Source of the DNA: Cyclina sinensis
Taxonomy: Eukaryota > Mollusca > Bivalvia > Venerida > Veneridae
Assembly: GCA_012932295.1 (NCBI GenBank)
Contig: JAAONU010000010.1
Location: forward strand, 18,808,712-18,872,711
Direction: 5' to 3'
Length of the DNA stretch: 64,000 nucleotides
Shown here piece after piece: positions 43,981 to 55,300 of the stretch. Both the position numbers and the translations under genes were made by a program. How positions within the stretch are numbered: position 1 is the first letter of the stretch; every line of letters starts with the position of its first letter. The notes beneath the pieces were generated by a model, which saw only the letters and a list, made by a program, of their open reading frames with translations, was not told where the DNA came from and did no database searches.

Positions 43981-45558
43981 CTACTCAAAATTTGATAGGG
44001 GTCACTTCTTTTTCCTTAAATATCTTTTTAATGATAACCTCAAGATAACTGATTTTTTCTCATACATGTAGTTTATTCATATGGCAAAGCCAATCTGTCC
44101 AGCATATTTTGATTGTTTACCTGTACATGGCTCCAGATGCACGGGAAAATTGATACCCCTGGAAAAGTTGTGCACCGCGGGCATGTACCTTCATATACAC
44201 ATCCGTTTTATTCAGACTTCACTTGTGCATGGTAACGTTTACATCGAACCTAGCACTGGTCATGACAAATCTACGGCAAAGACGGCGTATTGACGATGAG
44301 GAGATGAATAGGGGGGTAGGGATGTTTGAGGCTGGACGTTCCCAATGGCACGTGGCAGGTGTCATGGGGGTGTCCCAGAGCACCGTTACCAGGATGTGGA
44401 GACGGTTTCAAACTTACGGGCATGTCACGCATAGGCATGGAGGAGAGCGTCAGAGGTCCACAACTCAGCGTGAGGACCGGTTTATTGTTGTTCAAGCACG
44501 ACGTCAGCGCATTGTTACCGCTACTGCCCTCCAAAATGACTTTCTGAATGCCACTGGTGTACGACTTTCCACACAAACCATCAGGAACCGTCTTCATACA
44601 GCTGGCATGAGGGCTAGAAGGCCAGGAATCCGTATCACATCGACGCGAAACCACATCCAGGCACGTCTTCAATGGGCCCGCGATCACGCCAGGTGGACGC
44701 TGCATGACTGGACCCCAGTGCTGTTCACTGACGAGTCTAGATTTTCTGTGGACTTCACTGATAGGCGAGTGCGGGTATGGAGATCCGCAAATGAGCGTTT
44801 AGCACCCGTATGTGTTGCTACCCATGACCGTCATGGCGGGGGCTCGGTCATTGTGTGGGCGGGCTTTAGCATGCAGAGAAGAACGGACCTGCACATTGTT
44901 CAAAACGGCACATTGACGGCTGTACGATACGTCAATGAGATCTTAGATGTGTACGTTTGTTCGTACGCTGGTGCTATAGGCCCTGAGTTCATTTTAATGA
45001 ACGACAACGCCCGGTCTCACAGGGCACGGGCCACCGACGAGTACCTGGGGGCAGCAGCCATAGAGAGAATGGACTGGCTAGCAAGGTCTCCAGACCTCAA
45101 TCCAATAGAGCACGCCTGGGACATGCTGCAGACTGCAATATCTGCTCGCCCAGTCCAGCTAACCACGGTTCCTGGGCTACAGCAGGCCCTTCTGGACGAG
45201 TGGGCTCGACTCCCACAACAAACCATCCGGAGACTCATTAGCAGCATGAGAAGGAGATGCAGAGCAGTAATCCAAGCAAACGGACACCACACGCGATATT
45301 AAAGCAAAATTCAGGCCATAGTTTTGATTTTTCCAAAAAGTTCCATTTCATTTCCTGTCTGTGTTATCCCAAATTCGTGCTCCTCCCGAGGCTCTGCCTC
45401 TGTCACGCTTCACCGGTTTACAGACTTACTATATTTTTGGTACCACACTGTTGTCATATAAACATATTTTCAGAATCACAACAAACAAATGTAACCTTTC
45501 AACCTTATGTAGTAAATATACATATTCTTATAAGTGATCCCTATCAAATTTTGAGTAG
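43981..45558 (+). mobile_element. Full-length Tc1-like transposon (1578 bp)
   Basis: Terminal inverted repeats of 27 bp with a single mismatch (43981-44007 and 45532-45558) begin CTACTCAAAATTTG and are flanked by TA on both sides, the Tc1/mariner target duplication. One intact transposase gene lies inside. It lies between direct-repeat copy 1 and gene R. Confidence 0.92.
44262..45302 (+). CDS. Tc1-like transposase, apparently intact
   Basis: About 346 residues if started at the ATG at 44262 (the frame is open from 44223). N-terminal helix-turn-helix DNA binding (VAGVMGVSQSTVTRMWRRF), second binding region with RRPGIR, then the DDE catalytic core: FTDESRF, LMNDNARSH, SPDLNPIEHAW. The last two acidic residues are 34 residues apart, the DD34E spacing of Tc1 elements. 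VIVWAGF is also typical. It excises and inserts the element at TA sites in the nucleus. The ATG at 44262 is preferred because the family is usually about 340 residues. GC content is visibly higher than in surrounding DNA, as expected for a recent coding arrival. No stop or frameshift was seen. Confidence 0.93.
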   Translation: MTNLRQRRRIDDEEMNRGVGMFEAGRSQWHVAGVMGVSQSTVTRMWRRFQTYGHVTHRHGGERQRSTTQREDRFIVVQARRQRIVTATALQNDFLNATGVRLSTQTIRNRLHTAGMRARRPGIRITSTRNHIQARLQWARDHARWTLHDWTPVLFTDESRFSVDFTDRRVRVWRSANERLAPVCVATHDRHGGGSVIVWAGFSMQRRTDLHIVQNGTLTAVRYVNEILDVYVCSYAGAIGPEFILMNDNARSHRARATDEYLGAAAIERMDWLARSPDLNPIEHAWDMLQTAISARPVQLTTVPGLQQALLDEWARLPQQTIRRLISSMRRRCRAVIQANGHHTRY

Positions 45559-45559
45559 T

Positions 45560-46240
45560 ATATTTACTATTCACGTTTACTCCGTAACTGTCCAGTTATA
45601 AGATCGTATCTAATTTAAACATAGCTGCGATTAATTTAGAAGCTATCGAATCGGGCTTTTACGCAACAATATAACAAATAACACCAGCTCAGAATAAATC
45701 AAGAATTTATTTTAAGTTATTCATTATAGAATTGGAATAGAAAGGGCTAATTTGGACATTACATTTATCTCGCTTTACAAATGTCCCTGTCAACTGTGAT
45801 AAATGCAAAATACTTGGAAATGATCAAACTATTTTTAACTTGGTTTGAAAGAAATTATTTAAAATCGTCTTTGACTTTGACAAAGATTGCAGCAGCACAG
45901 CATTTTATGCCAGGTTGCATTTGTAATTTATAAGTTATAGTATCTTGCTGCCAAAGTCTCATTTGTCTCTTTTATTTCTTCCTGTAAAACATCAAATGAT
46001 GTGTTGCTTTTGTAGGTCAGTGACCTAATAAAATGCTACTCGAATTGCTTGTTTGATTAACTTGAGCATAAATAGTAAGATCATCATAACCTTAGAATTA
46101 AGGAAACCTTGAAAACGATAAACATCTCATTAGTCATGTTGTTTTGAACAGAATGCAAGAGGACGGAGAACACATCCATAAATAACTTGCCAGAAATAGT
46201 AATTTCAACAGATATATCTTCGTTTCGTAAGCTTATTCCT
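45560..46240. other. Upstream region of gene R
   Basis: Between the Tc1-like element and the TATA-like box. AT-rich, no repeat recognised; presumably regulatory. Confidence 0.4.
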
Positions 46241-46249
46241 TATATAAAG
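46241..46249 (+). promoter_or_regulatory. Probable TATA box of gene R
   Basis: TATATAAAG lies 83 bases before the start codon at 46332, leaving room for a start site near 46270 and a 5' UTR of about 60 nt. The match to the TATA consensus is good, but AT-rich DNA gives such matches by chance. Confidence 0.5.
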
Positions 46250-46331
46250 ACATAACAATAATAAACGGCGTGCTTTCATTGCTGGATGTTTTCCGAAGAA
46301 AACATCGCATTTTCAGACATTAAAATTCTTT

Positions 46332-46376
46332 ATGTTCAACGTTAAAATGAATGTTAAATTCGGAGCTGTTGTTCTG
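46332..46376 (+). CDS. Gene R exon 1: start and first part of signal peptide
   Basis: Fifteen codons from the ATG at 46332, or ten from the ATG at 46347, ending GAVVL in phase 0 at a GTAAGT donor. The second ATG gives a more typical signal peptide (MNVKFGAVVL) and may be the true start. Confidence 0.7.
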
Positions 46377-49300
46377 GTAAGTTGGGTTATATTATTTATT
46401 GTGGCAATTATATTGAAAGTAACGTCGTTTAACTAGTTCTTTTGTTTCTCTATTATTTCATTCACACATCACAATATTGCGTTAACGGCCGCCTAACGAA
46501 TAAAAAATTTCCGGTCTCTTCGTGTCCGTCGGCATGCGTTTCGTGTCTGTTTCTCATTTGTTGATTACCCTCCTTGTTAGAGGAGGTACCGTGGTGTTCG
46601 TTTTATCCGGTATAAGTTTTGAGCATGTTCAAAATTAAAACGTAGACCATCGGATAAAAACACCAATTGGATTTTGGGTAGCAATGCGTTGGCATGCGTT
46701 TTGTTCGGAACTTGTGCGTTCCATATCATGTACTTGTCCGGTTCGCTTCCGTTCATGTCCAGTGGAGCTGATCTGCGGCTGGACTATTACCGAAAGTGGA
46801 ACAGATGGAACAAATGTCCAGGGGACTACACCAGTTTCGCATAAGTTGGTCTTTCGATTTACCCACTTGTCAGATACTCTCAAACGGTGTTGTCCGTTAC
46901 CCTTACGGTATTTTTCTAAACATTTCGGATAATTTTGCGTTCAGTGTACGTTGTACGTTGTACGCGTTTCAGATACGGTGGTGATGCGGTACTAGTGCGT
47001 TCAGTGTACGTTGTACGTTGTACGCGTTTTAGATACGGTAGTGATGCGGTACTAGTGCGTTCAGTGTACGTTGTACGTTGTACACGTTTCAGATACAGTA
47101 GTGATGCGGTACTAGTGCGTTCGTTGTACGTTGTACGCGTTTTAGGTACGGTAGTGATGCGGTACTAGTGCGTTCAGTGTACGTTGTACGTTGTACGCGT
47201 TTTAGATACGGTAGTGATGCGGTACTAGTGCGTTCCATGATTCGACTGCAAGAGCCTCTATTAGCCGCGGGGATAACTTTCGTCATAGGATAACCTTTCT
47301 GCTACATTTTTATCCGTTGTACATCCATTAACGCTACGCTCCGAAAATCCGCGCGAGGTTAGAAGTGAAACAATCGCAAAATATTCTGACAACTATTTTT
47401 CTGGAGACAGACGAAAGTTGTGATTGTCTGTGATTATTTTACTCTTCTTTATAAATAAGATGAAATAGTATTTTTAATTAATAGGAAATAACAATAACTT
47501 ATCGTTTATCAAAATTATCATTTCTAATATAGCATTACATTCGTTAGCCTTGTACGAATGAAAACGCCACATAATTGAAAATACTTTTTTTCTGCAGGTC
47601 TTGTCATGGATATCGATGGAGACAGTTTATTGTCAATCCTGCACGTCAGATGCTCAAGTTTGAAATTTTGCTATTTTTTTGTTTGTTTTGCATTCTTCTT
47701 TAAAGCGACTGACTCACACATGGGCCGACGATGAAAAAAAAGAAAATGTTCTTACATCTTGAAAGTTTTGATTTTGATGCAATTGTGAAGAACATATTTA
47801 AACTAAGTTACTGATTTATTTTTTGATACAGAAAAACATCAAAATATAAAGTTTTACACATTTTTATCGGTAAAAAATTTACCACGTTAGTCACGGGGTG
47901 GATACTTTAGTTATAAGATTAATTTTGACGCAACGTTACAAGTAGGCGCTGTGGCTCAGTGGTCTATATCGTCGCTCTACATTTTACTGATCGAAAGGTC
48001 GTGGGTTCGAATCCTGGTTAAGTCAAAAAGTTTCTTTTCAGTTTTCGTGGTGTATATAAGCATAATATTATGTGTTTTCCATAGTATATTAAATTCTCTT
48101 AAATTTTAAAGAAAAAAAATTCAGCAAAATTCTGTGAGTCAGTCGCTTTAAGACTGAAATATTCTTAAGCCACTTACAGCAACTAAGCTAATTTCTTGGT
48201 CAGCTAATATGTATATCTAACATGCAGTTAAATTTGCATACCTGGTAGTTATAAATTCGTGTATAACAATTTTCATATGAGCGCCCTTGCGCTCGTTTTG
48301 ATACACGAGAGATTGTCTGTGGTGAAGATAAAATTTGATATGCCTTTTCTTTTACAAAATTATGTAACGCCCTCTGTAAGAATTTTAACAAAAGTGTTTT
48401 GCATTTTGTTTGCTTCTTATTTCGATAATATCAAACACTAAGCAGTGCAGTCTCCAAGCTAAAATCTGTCAAAATATTACTGATAACGAATTGAAATGTA
48501 TAAAGAGAAACAGATAAGTGTTGATTTTCTTTATGTTTTTTTCTTTCTTTAGTGCGCAGGGAAAACTTGTTATATACCTCCGGGGAGCACAACAGGTGGT
48601 TGCTTCGCTGGTAATAATTGTTGTAGATAAATTTACCGTATAGCTACAGTAGAAACAGTAGAATTCAAACGATATAGACCATAAGACAGAATAGGCAGAC
48701 TCTTTTGTCTTTACCAGTATAATTTGGCTATTTGTCCACTGATATGTATTAAAAGTAGTTTGATATACACACGATTTAAGTATAGACTATACAATGTTTT
48801 AAATGATTGGTTGTTGGAATTAAGTTATCTTCTAATGCATTACAATGAATGTTTAATGTATTGACAATTTTCTGGGGTTAATGTGCGTTCACCAAGTTGA
48901 CAAATCTTACTTTCCACTGATAAGATGAATGAGACTAGATAAATTTAATTGATGCACACCTGGTGACAATTTTGACTGAAAAAAATCTAATTGTTCAAGT
49001 TTTAATTAGATTCCCACTCTAATTCTTAGAACCATTCTTCAATCGACGTCATATTTTCTCCATATTTGTTTCTGCTTAGAACTATGTATTTTAAAGACTT
49101 CGAATTTGTTTCTTAAATATTTATAAATATATACAATTATTCATATTCTTAATTATCAATATCAGATTACAATATAAATCAGGAAAAAATTCTTGAAATA
49201 AGACTGTCTGTTGTCGACTTGAATTTGCGAATATTTTGTAATAGAAACCACCATTTCTTCTCATATTAAAGTGTCATTAACTGTTATCATTAAAACAGAT

Positions 49301-52300
49301 TGTTCTCCGTTGTTTGTTCCAAATGGAGTTATTAATGACACGTCTCGGACCTTTGGTACCGTTGTAGCAGTAACATGCAACCCAGGTTACACAAACCTTG
49401 GCCATTCAGTTCTCACTTGCATATCCGGTTCATTTTACCCTGGTAATTGGAATGGGCTCGCTAGCTGTAGCGTCATCGGTATTTGTATTCTTTCAGTATA
49501 TTTCAATCTACGTTATATATGTTTTTTTTTATTTTATGCCTACCAATAAAATATAGGGAAATATCAGTGAGATAAAAGTGATAATCCACTGTTTTGAATC
49601 AGTGAAATTACCATTTTGATAATCCACTGTTTGTGCCGGAACTACTTTTCCCCACCACGTAAATACAAGAGAATCCGCTGTATTTCAGACAGTGACAGCG
49701 AGTGAAATTTATTTACCTTGTTAAATCCAGTTATAATATTGAATTCCTGGGCCTAACTAGTCGTGAACAATGATGAAATTCGCCATAAATTATTTAAAAT
49801 GTCTGATTTGTTTACATAACTCACATGGACAATATCCAATATGGCCGACTTTCAATTCAATTGACTGAATAGTACTCGGTATTAATCCGCTTTTATAATT
49901 AAAGTATGTATGGCTAAAATTAAATAAATATTGATAAACTGTGTAGAGAAAAATAAATGTTATTTGATGAAAGTGTATTCAGTTTATTTCAGCAGAAGTA
50001 AAGTTATCATATGTATTGGAGATTGTCTGCACTTTTTTGTGCGGAGTAACGGTTTGACTAAAGTACGCATTACTGATTTGGGGCTCACCATGGGGAATTT
50101 TTTGAAGGCCCTGAGTAAAAATGTCATAAAATACCCATTTTTGACGTGTTGGCATAAAATAAAAAGAAAATTTGTTTGTTTTTTTAGTGGAAGATGGGAA
50201 TTTATTTCATCTCGTGAACACCATATGTTTATATTTTCACGAGTGGCTGCTTGAATTTGCGAATATTTTGTAATAGAAACCACCATTTCTTCTCATATTA
50301 AAGTGTCATTCACTGTTATCATTAAAACAGATTGTTCTCCGTTGTTTGTTCCAAATGGAGTTATTAATGACACGTCTCGGACCTTTGGTACCGTTGTAGC
50401 AGTAACATGCAACCCAGGTTACACAAACATTGGCCATTCAGTTCTCACTTGCATATCCGGTTCAATTTACCCTGGTAATTGGAATGGGCTCGCTAGCTGT
50501 AGCGTCATCGGTATTTGTATTCTTTCAGTATATTTCAATCTACGTTATATATGTTTTTTTATTTTATGCCTACCAATAAAATATAGGGAAATATCAGTGA
50601 GATAAAAGTGATAATCCACTGTTTTGAATCAGTGAAATTACCATTTTGATAATCCACTGTTTGTGCCGGAACTACTTTTCCCCACCACGTAAATACAAGA
50701 GAATCCGCTGTATTTCAGACAGTGACAGCGAGTGAAATTTATTTACCTTGTTAAATCCAGTTATAATATTGAATTCCTGGGCCTAACTAGTCGTGAACAA
50801 TGATGAAATTCGCCATAAATTATTTAAAATGTCTGATTTGTTTACATAACTCACATGGACAATATCCAATATGGCCGACTTTCAATTCAATTGACTGAAT
50901 AGTACTCGGTATTAATCCGCTTTTATAATTAAAGTATGTATGGCTAAAATTAAATAAATATTGATAAACTGTGTAGAGAAAAATAAATGTTATTTGATGA
51001 AAGTGTATTCAGTTTATTTCAGCAGAAGTAAAGTTTTCATATGTATTGGAGATTGTCTGCACTTTTTTGTGCGGAGTAACGGTTTGACTAAACTACGCAT
51101 TACTGATTTGGGGCTCACCATGGGGAATGTATTGAAGGCCCTGAGTAAAAATGTCATAAAATACCCATTTTTGACGTGTTGGCATAAAATAAAAAGAAAA
51201 TTTGTTTGTTTTTTTAGTGGAAGATGGGAATTTATTTCATCTCGTGAACACCATATGTTTATATTTTCACGAGTGGCTGCTTGAATTTGCGAATATTTTG
51301 TAATAGAAACCACCATTTCTTCTCATATTAAAGTGTCATTAACTGTTATCATTAAAACAGATTGTTCTCCGTTGTTTGTTCCAAATGGAGTTATTAATGA
51401 CACGTCTCGGACCTTTGGTACCGTTGTAGCAGTAACATGCAACCCAGGTTACACAAACATTGGCCATTCAGTTCTCACTTGCATATCCGGTTCAATTTAC
51501 CCTGGTAATTGGAATGGGCTCGCTAGCTGTAGCGTCATCGGTATTTGTATTCTTTCAGTATATTTCAATCTACGTTATATATGTTTTTTATTTTATGCCT
51601 ACCAATAAAATATAGGGAAATATCAGTGAGATAAAAGTGATAATCCACTGTTTTGAATCAGTGAAATTACCATTTTGATAATCCACTGTTTGTGCCGGAA
51701 CTACTTTTCCCCACCACGTAAATACAAGAGAATCCGCTGTATTTCAGACAGTGACAGCGAGTGAAATTTATTTACCTTGTTAAATCCAGTTATATTATTG
51801 AATTCCTGGGCCTAACTAGTCGTGAACAATGATGAAATTCGCCATAAATTATTTAAAATGTCTGATTTGTTTACATAACTCACATGGACAATATCCAATA
51901 TGGCCGACTTTCAATTCAATTGACTGAATAGTACTCGGTATTAATCTTAACTTATTGACTATTGTAATTTTCCATATTTTCAATATTTCATCAGCTGAAT
52001 AACTCAAACTTTATCTTCATGACTCCATCATTTACAAATGTGAGGTCCAAATGTAGCTGCCCATTTTCCGTAGACATCATAATCCTATATGGTATTGTGA
52101 GGTCTAACCATCTCTATTCACACTTGTTATCCATTTCAATACTCTACTGCGGCAGGAGATATAGCTGTCCTTCAGACTGCCTTGTTTCTAACTTAGTACA
52201 GGGTTATGTTTCCTTGTTATGTGCACACAGGCTTATACATGGGTAATATGTTATCTCTATAAACTTTATAGAGATAACATATATGCCATGGTAAAGAATT

Positions 52301-55300
52301 TGTAGCATATCTTCTTCTCAAGCAGAAACATTCAAGCAGTTTGTACAACAGCTAAATGTATTCAAAAAGGGCAATTATGTAACAATTCTGGATACTTTGG
52401 AAATAGTTCATCCATGTTGTTCTATATCAAATTGTTTTAATCAGTGGATTGAGCCACCAGATATAAAGCTCTTGCCAAAGTTTGATAAAAAAAACTGTCG
52501 GTAAAAGTCCACAGGGCAATGCTTTATGCCAGAATATTCTTGTACTTCAGATTGCGGGCCTGTTACACTTCAAAATGGAATTTATAGTTCAAATGACACA
52601 GTTTACGGATCTGTTTTGACGGCAACTTGTAAGTCAGGATTCCTTATTTCTGGAGACTCTACCAGAGTGTGTTTAGCAGACGGTACCTGGAGTGGACATA
52701 CAGAATGTATAGTAGATAGTAAGTGTAACCATATCTGCTCTAAGGGTTCTGACGTATTTTACGGTCTACAAATATTAAAAAATCTTCAAGGAGAAAACGA
52801 TGTCCTATTATAATATAAATATATATAAAATTGTACATTTCACTCTAAATACAAACAAAAAACACGTACTGTTGTCAACTAAATTGAAAACAATGAGCGT
52901 GTGTCTGAATTATAGCATGCATATGAGAACGATTCTAGATAATGCTACAAGTAATAATTTGAAGCAAACAGTAGATAACAACACTAATGCTACGTTTCAT
53001 GTTATTTTACACGTGTATATAATCAAGAAATACTGGGATATATTTAATATCATTTTCATATTAAAAATACTCAGCATGATTTAAAGGAAGTGAATTTTTA
53101 CAACAATGCAATAAATAAGGGACACTAATGAAACAGACAAAGACAGGAAAGAGAATAACTTTTCACAGAAGTGTACATTTTCCTAAATCATTGTAATCAA
53201 TTTTCATACATTTTCTTTGGCTTTATCTTTTTTTATTTGTTTACTTTATATTATTTTTTGAAACACATGTGCAGCAGTCTTGATATAATTGATACTTACA
53301 CCTTTTTAGCGACTTGCTACTGTCCAACTGGATGGGCACATTTTCAGACTTCTTGTTATTCATTTATGTACTACACTGCTGCGACCTTCAGCCAGGCAAA
53401 AGTAAGTTAGATAATTAGAGTGAATTATGCTATGACATCGGCAATCGACGTTCGAAATTCAGTGTACAGCTATGCAATCAACATTCGGCTATGCATTAGC
53501 AGATTTGCTTATTCACAGCTATGCATTCGTCGTTTTGCTCTGCATTACCCGAATGTAGAGCTGTGCAATCGACATTCAGCTCTACATTCGAAATACAATA
53601 TTCCTGAATGCAGAGCTATGCAATCGACATTCAGCTCTGCATTCCCCAAATGTAGAGCTGTGCAATCGGCATTCAGCTCTACATTCAAAATACAGCATTT
53701 CTGAATGCAGAGCTATGCATTCGACGTTCAGCTCTGCAATCAACGAATATAGCCTGTGCAATCAACGTTCAGCTCTGCATTCAAAATACAGTATTTCTGA
53801 GTGCAGAGCTATGCATTGGACATTCAGCTCTGCAATCAACGAATGTAGAGCTATACATTCGACATTCAGCTCGGCAATCAACGAATGTAGAGCTATGCAT
53901 TCGACGTTCAGCTCTGCATTCACCGAATGTAGAGCTGTGCAATCGATATTCGGCTTAACATTCGAAATATAACATTCCTGAATGTAATGTTATGCAATCT
54001 ATGTTCAACATTGCATTCAACGAATGTAGAGCTGTGCATTCGACATCAAGATCTACATTCAAAATAAAATACTCCTGAATGTATTGCTATGCAATCGGCA
54101 TTCAGCTCTACATTCAAAATACAGTATTTCTGAATGCAGAGCTATGCATCGAGCAGCAAGAGCAATATCAATAGATAAAACACGCAGTTGGCAGTGGCAG
54201 TACGAACAGTAACAGTAGGAAACTCTGAAAGTCTGCGAGAGTGTCTGAAACAGTCGAACACCGGTTAAATCGACCTGGGTGGGTCCCTCAACATCACAAA
54301 TGGCTTTTTGTCGATTTTCACCAAAACTCCTGAAAGTCTGCAAAAGTGTCAGAAACAGTCGCAGGCCGGTTAAATCGACCCTGGAGAGTCCCTAAACATC
54401 AAAAATGGCATTTTCTTGATTGGCACCAAAATTCCTGAAAGTCTGTAAGAATGTCAAAAATCGACTATGAAGGGTCCTAAGACATCAAAAATGGCATTTT
54501 CTCAATAAGCACCAAAATTTCTGAAAGTCTGTCAGAAATTGTCGCTGACCAGTTGATTCGACCCGAGAGAGTCCCTAATTGTCAAAATTCACATTTTCTC
54601 GATTGGCACCGAAATTCCTGAAGATCTAAGGGAGTGTTAGAAACAGTCCGGTTAAATCGACTCTGAAGGGTCCCTAATTTTCAAAATTCACATTTTCTCG
54701 ATTGGCACCGAAATTCCTGAAGATCTAAGGGAGTGTTAGAAACAGTCCGGTTAAATCGACTCTGAAGGGTCCCTAATTATCAAAATTCACATTTTCTCGA
54801 TTGGCAACAAATTCCTGAAGATCTGAGGGGGTGTTAGAAACAGTCCGGTTAAATCGACTCTGAAGGGTCCCTAATTATCAAAATTCACATTTTCTTGATT
54901 GGCAACAAATTCCTGAAAGTGTGCCAGATTGTCAGAAACAGTCGCAGACCGGTTTAATCAACCCTGGAGGGTCCCTAGACATAAAAAATGGCAATTTCTC
55001 AATTGGCACCAAAATTCCTGAAAGTCTGTGAGAGTGAAAGAAACAGTTGCAGACCGGTTAAATTGATCCAGGAGGGTCCCTAGACATCATAAATGGCATT
55101 TTCTCAACTTGCATCAAAATTCCTGAAAGTCTGCGAGAGTGTCAGAAACAGTCGCAGACCGGATGAATCGACCCTGGAGGGTCCCTAGACATCATAAATG
55201 GCATTTTCTTGATTGGCACCAAAATTCCTGAAAGTTTTCGAGAGTATCAGAAACAGTCCCAGACCGGTTAACTCGACCCTGGGGGGTCCCTATACATCAT

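Larger units (their letters stand above)
49218..51946 (+). repeat. Tandem triplication of a 1.03-kb unit carrying a CCP exon
   Basis: Units at 49218-50249 (1032 bp), 50250-51279 (1030 bp) and a truncated 51280-51946 (667 bp). Copies differ by a few substitutions and by T-run length. Each holds one complete phase 1-1 CCP exon and about 0.85 kb of intron. Long frames inside the intronic parts (such as 49931-50254) recur only because the unit is repeated and show no known domain. Confidence 0.95.

Noticed and set aside
44271..44705. 144-codon minus-strand frame
   Set aside because: Antisense shadow of the Tc1-like transposase gene.
47940..48025. Functional tRNA gene
   Set aside because: Has A and B boxes but no paired acceptor stem, and sits inside a TTAA-flanked repeat; a tRNA-derived segment is more likely. 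The same holds for 4484, 5560, 22182 and the family B cores.
49931..50254. 107-codon frame repeated at 50961-51284
   Set aside because: Lies in the intronic part of the tandem unit; recurrence follows from the duplication, and no domain is seen.
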